A stretch of 59,047 nucleotides of DNA from an uncultured Candidatus Poseidoniales archaeon (GCA_902520595.1 CABYOM010000004.1:1-59047), one strand, 5' to 3'; positions 1 through 11,076 are shown, numbered from the stretch's first letter. Numbers and translations are program-made. Notes: a model not told the origin generated them from the sequence alone.

Positions 1-2073
1 CGAACAACAGACATCAATCCAAATGGAACTTTATTGGCGAGTGGATACGAGGGTGTTGTAGCGATACATGATGCTATTTCTCTTGAACTGATCTCGTATT
101 TTGAAATAGGAAGTGATGTTTTAGATGTTGAATTTTCACCTGATGGCTCAAATCTTGCTTTCACGCGTTCGGGGACATCTGCCGATACGGACACCACTCA
201 AATCATCCATGTCGAATCCATGACGCTGATGGACAAAGAACATGGTTCGAGTTCACAGCCATTGGTGGTCAAATGGTCTGTTGACGGGAACCATTTAGCA
301 GTCCCGAACAGTAACAAAGGAGTGGATATCGTACGTTTTTCTGATATGCAAATTGGTATGACTCTGAATGGTGAACACAACATGCGCGTGACGTGTATCT
401 CCTATTCAACCCTAGGAGAATACATGCTTACTGGGGATGAGTCAGGACGTGTGGTAATGTGGGATTCTGATGGAAATCCAACCGGCAAAGTTTGGGCTTT
501 GGATTCTAAAATTGAGGAATGTAGTTTCGACTCAACAGATAGCCGGTTTGCAGTTCTGACAACCGAAGGAGAACTGAGCACATGGACGTTTGCAGGTGGT
601 AATATCGGAAACACATCTCTCGAGAAAGGTTCGGCCATGAAATGGTCATCCGATAACACACTCTTGCATGTTTTAGTTGCTGGAAGCGAGCCACGGCTCA
701 TGACGGTTGATTCTACGACACTTGAACGTTCAGGGACTGTATACCTAGCACACCAAGCACTCGATTTTTCCTTGAAAGAAAATGAATTTGGAACCAGAGA
801 AGTAGTGTATGTTGCAACAAACACTGGCCACATATCTGTATACGGTGCAATGGCCGTCCCAAGTGGTTACGGAGAAAGCGGTTCAGACCTTGACGGAGAT
901 AAAGTTCCTGATATGTATGACAATGATGATGACGGTGATTCAATATCCGACGAGATTGACAGGAACTGTGAATCTGTAAACCAATTATGCAGTAAGACAC
1001 CTGACATTTCAAAAATCCGAAGCATTAACATCATGGTTAATTCGTCATCATTCACTGTTCGAGATACCTTTACTCTCGATTCTGAAACTTCCTCCATCAT
1101 GAGAAACCTTTCTCGAAAATCACTCATTGCAGATGCACAACTCAGTCAATCGGAAGAACAACTCTTTGCACAATCTATCTGTCAAAACATGAACAAAAAC
1201 CATTTTATTGATTCATGGAAGAATGTGATTCAACTCTCTACAGGCCAGCTACTTGACGGGCATGTATCGTGTGAGGTCGAACAAGGAATGACACTCACTG
1301 CTCAGATTGATTATACTACTCAAGTTTCAGTAACCTTTGTGCTGGTGTTCAATCTGAGTGAGCAATTAACACACCCATTTGATTTCACACTGCAATCACA
1401 ACCAACTGCAACAGATTCATCACTCGCTCAGCATGCAGAAATGCACCCGATTGATGTGACTGCCCAGAGTATCGATTCATCCACCGTCTACTGGTCGCCA
1501 TGGTGGATCATCGAAGGTGAACTTCCAATATCTCTTGAAGAAGAACTTGAAGAAGAGCCGAGTTTCTTCGGTAAAGTTCTTGCCGTTTTTATTGATTATC
1601 CGGTACTGTTTTTGCCCGTAATGGCATTGTTTGTTGCAGCTTTACTCGGCCTCATTCGAAACAAAAATGCAATAGATCTTGACTTCGATGAGGATGAAGA
1701 AGATTCCATTAAAGGTGAAGAAGCGACGGAGGATTCCAATACAGATATTGACAATACCGATGATGAAGTAGATTCAATTGAAGGTCGAGAAGATGACCAG
1801 ACTGAATCAACTCGTAGGAAGGTAGTTCGGAAACCAAATCCTGAAATTGAATCCCCAGTTATTGCCCGACGTACTGCAAGAAGGAATCCATATGATGATG
1901 ATGGCCCAATAACGAAAGTAAAGCGTCGACGTCTTGACAGCGGCATATCACCCCAAACCTCAGATGTTCAAAACAGGAAGACGGGTAAGAGAAAAGTTGT
2001 CTCAGCAAAGAAGAAAACTGCTGAAGTAAAGACCCGTCGTGTCGTAACTTACTCTGACAAAGATGAACAATAG
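1..2073 (+). CDS. 5'-truncated large WD40/beta-propeller-like protein with calcium-binding TSP3-type DxDGD repeats, one TM segment and an acidic/basic low-complexity C-terminal tail
   Basis: Frame is open from base 1 (RTTDINPNGTLLASGYEG...). WD40-like repeats (FSPDGSNLAF, YSTLGEYMLTGDESGRVVMWD), DLDGDKVPDMYDNDDDGDSISDEID, TM VLFLPVMALFVAALLGLI, then a charged tail. The listed start at 34 is TTG, so the true start is probably outside the window. Confidence 0.75.
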   Translation, partial: RTTDINPNGTLLASGYEGVVAIHDAISLELISYFEIGSDVLDVEFSPDGSNLAFTRSGTSADTDTTQIIHVESMTLMDKEHGSSSQPLVVKWSVDGNHLAVPNSNKGVDIVRFSDMQIGMTLNGEHNMRVTCISYSTLGEYMLTGDESGRVVMWDSDGNPTGKVWALDSKIEECSFDSTDSRFAVLTTEGELSTWTFAGGNIGNTSLEKGSAMKWSSDNTLLHVLVAGSEPRLMTVDSTTLERSGTVYLAHQALDFSLKENEFGTREVVYVATNTGHISVYGAMAVPSGYGESGSDLDGDKVPDMYDNDDDGDSISDEIDRNCESVNQLCSKTPDISKIRSINIMVNSSSFTVRDTFTLDSETSSIMRNLSRKSLIADAQLSQSEEQLFAQSICQNMNKNHFIDSWKNVIQLSTGQLLDGHVSCEVEQGMTLTAQIDYTTQVSVTFVLVFNLSEQLTHPFDFTLQSQPTATDSSLAQHAEMHPIDVTAQSIDSSTVYWSPWWIIEGELPISLEEELEEEPSFFGKVLAVFIDYPVLFLPVMALFVAALLGLIRNKNAIDLDFDEDEEDSIKGEEATEDSNTDIDNTDDEVDSIEGREDDQTESTRRKVVRKPNPEIESPVIARRTARRNPYDDDGPITKVKRRRLDSGISPQTSDVQNRKTGKRKVVSAKKKTAEVKTRRVVTYSDKDEQ

Positions 2074-2086
2074 AAGAAACGACGCA

Positions 2087-2884
2087 TCACCAAGCGAACT
2101 CTGCCCCATTTGGAAGACTACATGCTTCAACGAGAAACTGGTTTAGACCGTCAAGATGTTCTTGGTCAATTCGATTAAACACTTCACCAAAATATCGGTC
2201 AAGGCGTTCATAATCCAAATCCGAACGCGATTGAGCCCAGTGAATTACCGCTTTCCTACGTTCTTGGCTTTGTTCAAAGAGTCGTAGGTTATGGGTCAGC
2301 ATTCCCTGAGCGATTTTTAGTGAATCTACAGGTGTATCCCTGCGTGCGGCAAATACTCCAAACACCATCGGTTTTTGTGTAAAATGCAGCCAATCCATTC
2401 CCAAATCAAGTTGCACTGACTTCGGATTATCCTTAGCTCCTTCGAGGGCTCGGTCACCGATAAGTAACGCACCGTCGCATTTTTCAAGCATACTTTCAAG
2501 ATCTGGCCCCATAAGTAAAAGCTCAGGGCTAAGATTACGCTTTTCCAGTAAATACTTCAAAAGTTGAACAGATGTTGCGGAATCGGTTGGAAGTGCAATC
2601 GTTTTCATTTCTTGAAGAGGCATGTCACCAAAGACCAGCACACTCCCGACTTCTCCTCGGCTACTAATGCCAATTTCCGGTAAGAGTACCAATTCGTCAG
2701 CGTGTCGAGCATAGTCTGCAGCAGGAATCGGTGCAAGTATGCAGTCTCGACGCAATAAATGCCCCGTTAGCCATGCGGGAGGAGCGGGTAAAACATCCCA
2801 TTGCTCTTCAATTCCGTAAAAGAGAGGGTCGCAGTTCAGGAATGCCACTCTACCAATCGTTTTCATCCAACGTGGACCATCCAT
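2087..2884 (-). CDS. mqnA: Chorismate dehydratase, futalosine menaquinone pathway (MqnA family)
   Basis: RVAFLNCDPLFYGIE...APIPAADYARHADELVLLPEIGISSRGEVGSVLVF; followed by the minus-strand neighbour resembling MqnE. Confidence 0.8.
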   Translation of the reverse strand: MDGPRWMKTIGRVAFLNCDPLFYGIEEQWDVLPAPPAWLTGHLLRRDCILAPIPAADYARHADELVLLPEIGISSRGEVGSVLVFGDMPLQEMKTIALPTDSATSVQLLKYLLEKRNLSPELLLMGPDLESMLEKCDGALLIGDRALEGAKDNPKSVQLDLGMDWLHFTQKPMVFGVFAARRDTPVDSLKIAQGMLTHNLRLFEQSQERRKAVIHWAQSRSDLDYERLDRYFGEVFNRIDQEHLDGLNQFLVEACSLPNGAEFAW

Positions 2885-2893
2885 ACCATCAAC

Positions 2894-4108
2894 TCAGAGA
2901 TTTGCCATTTTCAATTTCTTCCGACGTTTCGGTTCAGGAGGTACAAAAATTTCAAATTTCTCATAGGTGGTGTTACGCTGAACTGGTATACAACCTGCAT
3001 CTTTGATGAGACGGGCGAGACGAATCCGGTCATGATCAAGTGGTGTAGTTGAGCCAGCTAAATGCATAATCGATTCCTTTTGCACTGTTCCGTCAATGTC
3101 ATCTGCACCGTATTGAAGAGCAAGTTCCGCCAACTCATCCCCTATATTCATTCGATACGCTTTGATATGTGGTATTGAGTCAAGCATGAGACGAGAAATA
3201 GCAATCGTTCGTAGTATTTCACTTCCAGTAGCGAGTTGAGCTTCGGGTAGACGGGTGTCATCCGGCAAGAATGGATAGGGAACAAAGCATTGGAAACCGT
3301 TGGTATCATCATTGAGTTCTCTTAACTGAATCATGTGCATGAGGCGTTGCTCAATGGTTTCAATTGTTCCAAAAAGCATCGTGCAATTCGTTGGAATTCC
3401 CAATTCGTGTGCAGACCTATGGATTTCAAGATATTCAGATGAACTTTCCTTGCCGTTACAAATTACTGCGCGAACATCATCATCTAAGATTTCGGCACCA
3501 CCGCCAGGTAGAGAGCCTAAGCCTGCTGATTTCAATCTTGATAATGTCTCTTTATATGACAAGTTAGAGAGTTGGGAAAGGTGCTTGATTTCTACAGCAG
3601 TTAGAGCCTTGATCGATACATGAGGGAACCTCTTTTTTGATTCACTGAAAATTGCTTCATAATGCTCCACACCCCAATCAGGATGAAGGCCACCAACCGA
3701 GTGCACTTCATCTACAAAATCTGCATACTGGGATAAATCATCGATATACGCTTCTACATCAAGTGCATAGGCGTCCTTCGAGCGCTTCGAGCGTCGAAAG
3801 GCACAAAATTTGCATGCTAGAACACAAACGTTCGTTTGGTTAACATGGACGTTTGAATTAAAAAATGCGTACTTGCCAAATCTTGAAACACGTACGCAAT
3901 TTGAAAGTCTACCAATCTCGGGCAGATTTGGATGAGAGTAGAGCAGTAAACCGTCTTCAAGCGAAAGACGTTCACCATTGGAAATCTTTTGAGCCAGTGG
4001 CCGAATCGGAGTACTCCACGATGAAAGGTCGCCAACTTCAGAAGAAAGAATCTCTCTCCAATTCACATTGCTACCAGCATCTTGGGTGGACGATTCCCAC
4101 GCTGACAT
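2894..4108 (-). CDS. mqnE: Radical SAM aminodeoxyfutalosine synthase (MqnE-like; MqnE/MqnC/CofH superfamily)
   Basis: HVNQTNVCVLACKFCAFRR (CxxxCxxC radical SAM), EVHSVGGLHPDWGVEHYE, SLPGGGAEILDDDVR; located next to mqnA. Confidence 0.75.
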   Translation of the reverse strand: MSAWESSTQDAGSNVNWREILSSEVGDLSSWSTPIRPLAQKISNGERLSLEDGLLLYSHPNLPEIGRLSNCVRVSRFGKYAFFNSNVHVNQTNVCVLACKFCAFRRSKRSKDAYALDVEAYIDDLSQYADFVDEVHSVGGLHPDWGVEHYEAIFSESKKRFPHVSIKALTAVEIKHLSQLSNLSYKETLSRLKSAGLGSLPGGGAEILDDDVRAVICNGKESSSEYLEIHRSAHELGIPTNCTMLFGTIETIEQRLMHMIQLRELNDDTNGFQCFVPYPFLPDDTRLPEAQLATGSEILRTIAISRLMLDSIPHIKAYRMNIGDELAELALQYGADDIDGTVQKESIMHLAGSTTPLDHDRIRLARLIKDAGCIPVQRNTTYEKFEIFVPPEPKRRKKLKMANL

Positions 4109-4165
4109 ATCTTAACCTGTAGGACTTCATTCTTCAAGATGTGGTTGGCACCATGTGGATGAAAA

Positions 4166-7057
4166 TCAATTCTTGATGGCAAAAATGCGAGACTTTATGA
4201 TGAATTTTCTAAACTCTTCGATAACAAAAACAGCGGAAGCAACCAACGTTACAATTATCCAGTCGGACCTTTGCAAACTCATTGTCGAAAGCAAATCGCC
4301 AATTTGGATGCCGACCAAAGGTATCGGTAAGGTTGAAAATTGAACGAAGAAGAGGAGGAGGGCAAAGGAAATCATTATTGCTAAATTTATTGCCCTGTTT
4401 GAGAATATACCGAGTTTAAATACACTTTCATCGCTCGAACGACAATTAATCACGTTAAACAATTGATACACAATGAACACTGTAAATGTCATTGTCTGAG
4501 CATAAGCAAACTTGTCATCAGCATACGCTTGTGCACCCGTATAATCTCCTGATTCGCACAGAGCCAAATCATAGCCGGTGAATGTGGCCTTGTCGGTCAA
4601 TGGAGCCACTTCACACGCTGTAGGATCAATTCCTCCTCCAGCGAGGTAAAAGACCAGCAAAGTTCCAGTGACCATTACCGCCCCAAGCCAAAATATCAGT
4701 GCCATGTCTCTGAAAGTAGGGAGACCTTCGTCGACAGGCCGGGGTGGACGGGCCATGACGTTACCGTGCTTCTTTTCCACACCCAAGGCGACTGCTGGAG
4801 GCCCATCCATCAAGATGTTAATAACCAGTATCTGAGTAGCTGTCAAGGGAAGATTCCAATTGAAGATAAAGGTGGAAATTATGATGAGTGCGACAGCAGC
4901 TACATTGGTGGAAACCTGATATCGAACAAAATTTCGAATATTTTGATAGATCTTGCGACCTTCTTCAACAGCGTGTACGATGTTCGCAAAGTTATCATCT
5001 TGTAATACCATATCTGCAGCATCCTTTGCTACATCTGTTCCAGCAATACCCATCGCTATACCAATGTTCGCACGCGAGAGGGCTGGTGCATCGTTAACAC
5101 CGTCTCCAGTCATTGCAACAATCTCTCCGCGCTCTTGCAGTCCTGAAACAATCCGCATCTTTTGTTCAGGGGTAACTCTGGAAAAGATGCTGGCCTGGGC
5201 TGCAGCCTCGGAAATAGCATATTCATCCATTTCAGCGAGTGTGCTTCCATTAACCGGAGGGATACCACCGTCAGTGATATTCAGCTCACGACCAATAGCT
5301 TCAGCCGTATATTGCTGGTCGCCGGTAATCATCTTGACATGAATTCCGGCTTTTTGGCAGATTGCAATTGCATCTTTAACTTCTGCACGCGGAGGGTCCA
5401 TGATTCCGACAAGTCCAAGGAAAATAAATCCTGATTCAACGGAAGTAACGTCTTCGATGTCTTCACCTTCATCAAGACGGCGAGCACAAAGTGCAAGAAC
5501 ACGCATGGCTTGACTGGCCATTTCTTTGTTCGCTGCCGCACCCTTTTCGATGTCTTCTGGCTGGATGGGTACAATTTCTCCGTCAAGAATTTTCCAATCA
5601 GTTATGGACAAGTATCCACCAGCCCCTCCCTTCGAGAAGACCCAACGTTCGCCTTCATATTCGTGAATTACTGTCATTCTTTTTCTTGTAGTGTCGAAGA
5701 AGAATTCATGTATTCGGGAATGACGTTGAGCAAATTTACGTACATCTCCGTTTATCTTCCATCCCAGTATGGCACATGCAGAATCTGTTGGATCGCCGAT
5801 AGCTTGCCACCGTGAGTCAACTTTCGAAATCTGAGAATTATGGCACAAACTCAAGCAAGCTGCAGACAGTCGAAACGCGAGGTCGCTCTGCAGTTGTTCC
5901 ATTTTGAGATCTGAGACTTCAACACCCTCAAATGAAAGTTTTCCCTTGGGATTGAATCCCTCACCCGACACAGTAAAGGTTCCATCGGTTGTCGTCAACT
6001 GACGAACAGTCATTTGATTTTTCGTCAGTGTACCTGTTTTGTCGGAACAGATAACTGTAGTCGAACCAAGTGTTTCTACTGCTTTCATACGTCGGATAAT
6101 GGCTTTGTGACGCGCCATGTTACGCATACCAAGAGCAAGTGTAATCACCAGAATGATAGGTAAACCCTCAGGTACAATAGCGACAAAGATAGCGATAGCG
6201 ACAATGAATTGTTCGACTGCAACATCACGAAGTTCAACGGAAGTGACTGCCGGATCTGCATACGCAATCAGCACTTTAATCGATACCATAAGTGCCGCAA
6301 CAATCAAAGCAATGAATCCTAAGAATCGACCAAGCGATTCAAGTTTAAGTTCAAGTGGGGTTTTAGGCGTCTCTGTATCAACGATGTTGCTGGCAATGCG
6401 GCCAAGTTCAGTATTCATTCCAGTTTCTACAACAACACCAATGGCACGTCCGGTTGAAACACATGTGCCCATGTATGCCATATTATTTCTGTCTGCGAGA
6501 AGAGTGGTTGATGGGAGTGGTTCGGTCGATTTGAGAATACTATCTGATTCACCCGTGAGAGATGATTCATCAATTTTGCATTGATACGACTCGATAATTC
6601 GAATGTCGGCAGGGACATTTTGTCCTTCGTCTAACTTAACAACATCGCCTGGAACTAAATCAGGAGTAGAAATCGTCCAATCAACACCGTCTCGAACAAC
6701 AACACATGTCGATACCGACATTTGTTTTAGCGCATCCATTGCCTGTTCAGCTTGCCCTTCTTGCCAAAATCCAAAGATCGCATTTGCAGTAAGTGCAATA
6801 AAAATGAATATGGCATCTCCAGGTTGGTCAGGGTGAATAAGCAAAGCGACGATTGCAGCGCTGATAAGTAAGTAATTCAATGGGTCATTGTATTGCGATA
6901 AGAAACGAATTATTGCGGATGTTGTTTCAGGTTCTTTGAGCTTATTCTTGCCGTATAATTCACGCCTTTTCGAAACTTCATCTTCACCGAGCCCTTCTAA
7001 TTGAGTATCGAGTTTTTGGATGATTTTCTCAGAATCCAAATCATGCCACGAATTCAT
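4166..7057 (-). CDS. P-type cation-transporting ATPase (Ca2+/P2-like)
   Basis: ICSDKTGTLTKNQMTVRQL phosphorylation motif, TGES, MTGDGVNDAPALSRANIGIAMG, multiple TM segments. Confidence 0.9.
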   Translation of the reverse strand: MNSWHDLDSEKIIQKLDTQLEGLGEDEVSKRRELYGKNKLKEPETTSAIIRFLSQYNDPLNYLLISAAIVALLIHPDQPGDAIFIFIALTANAIFGFWQEGQAEQAMDALKQMSVSTCVVVRDGVDWTISTPDLVPGDVVKLDEGQNVPADIRIIESYQCKIDESSLTGESDSILKSTEPLPSTTLLADRNNMAYMGTCVSTGRAIGVVVETGMNTELGRIASNIVDTETPKTPLELKLESLGRFLGFIALIVAALMVSIKVLIAYADPAVTSVELRDVAVEQFIVAIAIFVAIVPEGLPIILVITLALGMRNMARHKAIIRRMKAVETLGSTTVICSDKTGTLTKNQMTVRQLTTTDGTFTVSGEGFNPKGKLSFEGVEVSDLKMEQLQSDLAFRLSAACLSLCHNSQISKVDSRWQAIGDPTDSACAILGWKINGDVRKFAQRHSRIHEFFFDTTRKRMTVIHEYEGERWVFSKGGAGGYLSITDWKILDGEIVPIQPEDIEKGAAANKEMASQAMRVLALCARRLDEGEDIEDVTSVESGFIFLGLVGIMDPPRAEVKDAIAICQKAGIHVKMITGDQQYTAEAIGRELNITDGGIPPVNGSTLAEMDEYAISEAAAQASIFSRVTPEQKMRIVSGLQERGEIVAMTGDGVNDAPALSRANIGIAMGIAGTDVAKDAADMVLQDDNFANIVHAVEEGRKIYQNIRNFVRYQVSTNVAAVALIIISTFIFNWNLPLTATQILVINILMDGPPAVALGVEKKHGNVMARPPRPVDEGLPTFRDMALIFWLGAVMVTGTLLVFYLAGGGIDPTACEVAPLTDKATFTGYDLALCESGDYTGAQAYADDKFAYAQTMTFTVFIVYQLFNVINCRSSDESVFKLGIFSNRAINLAIMISFALLLFFVQFSTLPIPLVGIQIGDLLSTMSLQRSDWIIVTLVASAVFVIEEFRKFIIKSRIFAIKN

Positions 7058-7180
7058 AGAAGTCCCCCAACTTGCTTACGCAAGCATTCATCGGTAACGT
7101 GAACAACTTATGAGAATGATGGTGGGGGTCCCTTTGCGCGAAAGCGATGTATTCAACAACTGCTTTGCTTTGGAGATGCT

Positions 7181-9229
7181 ATGAGCGCAACGGGTGAGCC
7201 CTATATCCCTGCGTCTGAATCTCCGAAGGAACTTACACGCAGAGTGGTCATTGTAGGAATTCTTCTCGGCATACTGATGACTGCTGCAAATGCATATTTG
7301 GGTCTCAAGGTTGGAATTACAGTCTCCGCGAGTATTCCTGCGGCGGTAATGTCCATGATCATTTTGAGAACATTATTCAACGATGTTTCAATTCTAGAAA
7401 ATAACTCTGTCCAAACAATGGCAAGTGCTGGAGAGTCTCTTGCAGCAGGAATTATTTTTACAGTACCGGCATTACTCGTTATCGGTATTTGGGATGACAT
7501 ACAGTGGCTGGACACACTCATAATTGCACTGCTTGGAGGATTATTGGGTACAATGTTTACCATTGCACTAAGACGTTTATTCATCGTCGAAGAAGCTCTG
7601 CCTTATCCTGAGGGAGTTGCATGTCGAGAGGTTCTTGTTGCAGGTGAAGAAGGTGGTGAAGGCGCTTTGGCAATACTTTACGCACTCGGAATTGGTGCGA
7701 TCTACGGCCTTATGGTGAAAGGTTTCAAAGTGACTCATGAAAAAGTAGAAGTTGCTTGGGATTTTATCGGAACTCGTTTGTATGGAGGAATCGACCTTTC
7801 TGTAGCATTACTTTCTGTGGGATATATCGTTGGTGTTCGAATTGCATCGTTCATTTTTCTGGGAGGTGTCATCGGGTATGGAATATTGGTGCCCATGTAT
7901 GGACTTATTCGTGGTTGGCCTGAAACTCCAGATTTAGCATATGGATTTTACCTTATTTGGAAGTCACAAGTACGATACGTTGGTGTTGGAGCCATGGTTG
8001 TAGGAGGTGTCTACACCCTTTGGTCAATGCGAAAAACAATCATTACTGGCCTTTCTAAGGCGTTCATAAAATCTGACGGAACGGAAGAAGAACTTCTTCG
8101 AACAGAGATTGACCTACCTCTCGATAAAGTATTGCTTGTTTGCGGAATATTGGTGGGTTTGACTTTTCTCTATTATTGGTGGGCTACTGGATCGCTCATA
8201 CTCGCTTTATCCGGAGCACTTTTCTTAGGCATCGTCGCCTTCTTCTTTGCTGCAGTTGCTGGATACATTGCTGGAGTCGTAGGTTCATCGAATTCTCCAG
8301 TGTCAGGAATGACTATTGCAACTCTTTTGTTTACTGTAGCATTGGTATGGGTCATAGGCGATTTCTTCCTTGGACTCGCAACAGAAGAACTGATGCTTGC
8401 AACAATGCTCATTGCTTCAATTGTTGCAACTTCTGCAGCCATTGCAGGAGATGTCATGCAGGACTTGAAAACAGGACACATGGTTGGTGCAACTCCTTGG
8501 CGGCAACAAATTGCAGAAATTATTGGTGTCACCACTGGAGCAGTTGTCATCGGGCCTACTCTACAATTGTTGCACAAAGCATTCCGTATCACACCCACTG
8601 CTTGTGAAATGAATCCAAGGTTAGATGACCCATTGTGTGAAAATGCATTATTTGCTCCTCAGGCAGAACTCATCGGTGCAATCGTTCAAGGAGCATTTGG
8701 CGGAGATATCAACATAGAAATGGTCTTATTGGGCGCTTTACTTGCCGTCGTTCTCATCGTTTTACGAATGCCGATTATGAGTATCGCAATCGGTATTTAT
8801 CTACCACTTCTACTATCGGTTCCAATTATGCTTGGTGGTATCATCTCCTATTTCGCAATCAACGCTGCTTATCTGAGAATCGATAAAAGACTCGATAGAG
8901 AACCATCTCCTGAGGCCATAATGGCGGGCAGAGATGTCGAAAATAGAGGCGTGCTTATTGGTGCTGGTTTTATTGCTGGTGAATCGATTATGGGTGTTCT
9001 GGTCGCCGTTTTGGTGGTGGTCGGAATAAATCTACAGGCTGATTTCGGAATCACTACGCTTAACGATATCTTTTCTGTTATCTTCTTTGGCTGGTTTGTA
9101 GCAGTATTTGTTTGGCTTGCGACACGAGCCTTGCCAAAGGGTGGAAACCTGTTTACTGAGGCATTCATGATTGTTCAGAACATCGTAAAGAAATTCATCA
9201 ATGCGTTCAAACTCAATATCAACAAGTGA
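7181..9229 (+). CDS. OPT family oligopeptide transporter
   Basis: ELTRRVVIVGILLGILMTAANAYLGLKVGITVSASIPAAVMSM...; about 15 hydrophobic segments typical of OPT. Confidence 0.85.
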   Translation: MSATGEPYIPASESPKELTRRVVIVGILLGILMTAANAYLGLKVGITVSASIPAAVMSMIILRTLFNDVSILENNSVQTMASAGESLAAGIIFTVPALLVIGIWDDIQWLDTLIIALLGGLLGTMFTIALRRLFIVEEALPYPEGVACREVLVAGEEGGEGALAILYALGIGAIYGLMVKGFKVTHEKVEVAWDFIGTRLYGGIDLSVALLSVGYIVGVRIASFIFLGGVIGYGILVPMYGLIRGWPETPDLAYGFYLIWKSQVRYVGVGAMVVGGVYTLWSMRKTIITGLSKAFIKSDGTEEELLRTEIDLPLDKVLLVCGILVGLTFLYYWWATGSLILALSGALFLGIVAFFFAAVAGYIAGVVGSSNSPVSGMTIATLLFTVALVWVIGDFFLGLATEELMLATMLIASIVATSAAIAGDVMQDLKTGHMVGATPWRQQIAEIIGVTTGAVVIGPTLQLLHKAFRITPTACEMNPRLDDPLCENALFAPQAELIGAIVQGAFGGDINIEMVLLGALLAVVLIVLRMPIMSIAIGIYLPLLLSVPIMLGGIISYFAINAAYLRIDKRLDREPSPEAIMAGRDVENRGVLIGAGFIAGESIMGVLVAVLVVVGINLQADFGITTLNDIFSVIFFGWFVAVFVWLATRALPKGGNLFTEAFMIVQNIVKKFINAFKLNINK

Positions 9230-9310
9230 AATTACTCTATAATTTCCATTGAGGTTTGGGGAAAACCATCAAAGGTCTCCCGCTAAACCAGTGATTTGCG
9301 AGAGGATTGC

Positions 9311-10144
9311 ATGTCAAAGACAATTACTGAACTTGAAGAAATTGCACGTAAGTGCAGAGTGGAAATTGTCAAAATGGTCCATCGGGCTCAAGCAGGTCAT
9401 CCAGGTGGTTCCCTCTCAGAGATAGACCTCTTAACTGCGCTCTATGCGACCCGAATGCGCGTCAAAGCAGATGAGCCAAATTGGTCAGATCGTGACCGAT
9501 TCATTCTCTCTAAGGGCCATGCATCGCCAGGAATGTATGCCATACTCGCTGAAATGGGATTCATCTCGCATGAAGATCTGAAGTCATACAGAGTACTTGG
9601 CGGTGTATGTCAAGGTCATGTCGATATGAAGTGGTGCCCTGGCGTCGATTTCTCAGCCGGTTCACTTGGAATGGGACTTTCTTTTGGAATGGGTTGTGCT
9701 TCAGCAGCTCGCATCGATAAAAGCGAACGTAGGGCCTTTGTGATGATCGGTGACGGTGAAATGCAAGAAGGCAGTGTTTGGGAGGCTGCAATGGCCGCTG
9801 CTCACCACGAACTTGGTAATTTGAAAGTCATACTTGACAGAAACCGAATACAAAATGATGATTTCTGTAAAGAACAAATGCGAATGTTCGACATCCCGGC
9901 AAAGTGGAAAGCATTTGGCTGGAATGTTAAGGAAATTGACGGGCATAACATGGCTGAAATTATGGAAGGTCTCGACTTCTTAGAAGCGCCTGAAAACTGT
10001 CAGGGACCATCGATTCTCATTGCACACACAATCAAAGGTGGCGGTATTTCTTACATGGAAAACAATCCTTCTTTCCATGGTGCTGCACCCAATGATGAAC
10101 AATTCCACCAAGCAATGGTTGAACTCGGGGAAGTGGAAGCATGA
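9311..10144 (+). CDS. Transketolase, N-terminal subunit
   Basis: HRAQAGHPGGSLSEIDLLTALY, ILSKGHASPGMYAILAE, GDGEMQEGSVWEAAM (TPP-binding). The ATG at 9311 fits better than the TTG at 9296. Confidence 0.92.
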   Translation: MSKTITELEEIARKCRVEIVKMVHRAQAGHPGGSLSEIDLLTALYATRMRVKADEPNWSDRDRFILSKGHASPGMYAILAEMGFISHEDLKSYRVLGGVCQGHVDMKWCPGVDFSAGSLGMGLSFGMGCASAARIDKSERRAFVMIGDGEMQEGSVWEAAMAAAHHELGNLKVILDRNRIQNDDFCKEQMRMFDIPAKWKAFGWNVKEIDGHNMAEIMEGLDFLEAPENCQGPSILIAHTIKGGGISYMENNPSFHGAAPNDEQFHQAMVELGEVEA

Positions 10145-11076
10145 CAAGAATGGCTGCTACCCGTGATGGATATGGTCAGGCTTTACTGGATTTGGCCGAT
10201 AATGAAAAAGTAGTCGTCCTTGAAGCGGACCTTGGTAAATCAACCAAATCACTCCATTTCAGAAAGGCATACCCTGATCGCACAATCTCATGCGGAATCG
10301 GTGAGCAAAACATGCTTCTTGTTGGCGCAGGTTTAGCCGCATCTGGATACATTCCATTCGCCAGCACCTTTGCCATATTCACCGAAAGAGCATTTGAGCA
10401 AATGCGTAATGGAGTCGCTCGTCCTAACCTCGCAGTACATCTATGCGGCAGTCACGGCGGAACGCACACCGGCACAGATGGTTCGTCGGCTCAATCTATA
10501 GAAGACTTGGCTGTGTTCCGAACTTTGCCTAATGTGGTCGTCATGCATCCGTGTGATGATGTCAGCACACGTGCGCTGACTATGCAACTTCCTGGTTTAG
10601 GTAAACCGTCCTACATGCGTACAGCCCGTAACAAGACTCCAGTGCTTTATGATGGAAGAGAAGATGAAATTCAAATCGGAAAAGGTGTTGTATTGAGAGA
10701 GGGGTATGACGTAGCAATTATCTCATGCGGTGTTTTAGTTTCCGAATCACTCAAGGCTGCTGAAGCACTTGCTGAAGAAGGTATCAACGCTACTGTTGTC
10801 GATATGCACACACTCAAACCGATCGATGGCGAACTTATTGACAGTTTAGTTGCCCAATGTGGAGCGCTCGTTACAGCAGAAGACCACAACGTCATAGGTG
10901 GTCTTGGAAGTGCTGTGGCAGAATACATCGTTTCCAACTCATTTGCACCGCTCGAAATGGTAGGTGTGCCCGATCGATTTGGTGAATCTGGACAAGCAGA
11001 TGAAATGCTCGAAGTGATGGGGATTTCTGCCCCATACATTGCAAATGCTGCTAAAGAAGCAATTTCACGCAAGTAA
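10141..11076 (+). CDS. Transketolase, C-terminal subunit
   Basis: RTISCGIGEQNMLLVGAGLAASGYIPFASTFAIF; start overlaps the stop of the N-terminal subunit. Confidence 0.92.
   Translation: MTRMAATRDGYGQALLDLADNEKVVVLEADLGKSTKSLHFRKAYPDRTISCGIGEQNMLLVGAGLAASGYIPFASTFAIFTERAFEQMRNGVARPNLAVHLCGSHGGTHTGTDGSSAQSIEDLAVFRTLPNVVVMHPCDDVSTRALTMQLPGLGKPSYMRTARNKTPVLYDGREDEIQIGKGVVLREGYDVAIISCGVLVSESLKAAEALAEEGINATVVDMHTLKPIDGELIDSLVAQCGALVTAEDHNVIGGLGSAVAEYIVSNSFAPLEMVGVPDRFGESGQADEMLEVMGISAPYIANAAKEAISRK

Noticed and set aside
198-1127. Antisense ORFs opposite the first gene, and similar overlapping ORFs throughout the ORF track
   Set aside because: Shadow ORFs opposite well-supported genes; low-complexity composition and no recognisable families.
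9311-11076. Split transketolase as a gene disruption
   Set aside because: Separate N- and C-terminal transketolase subunits with overlapping stop/start are normal in archaea.
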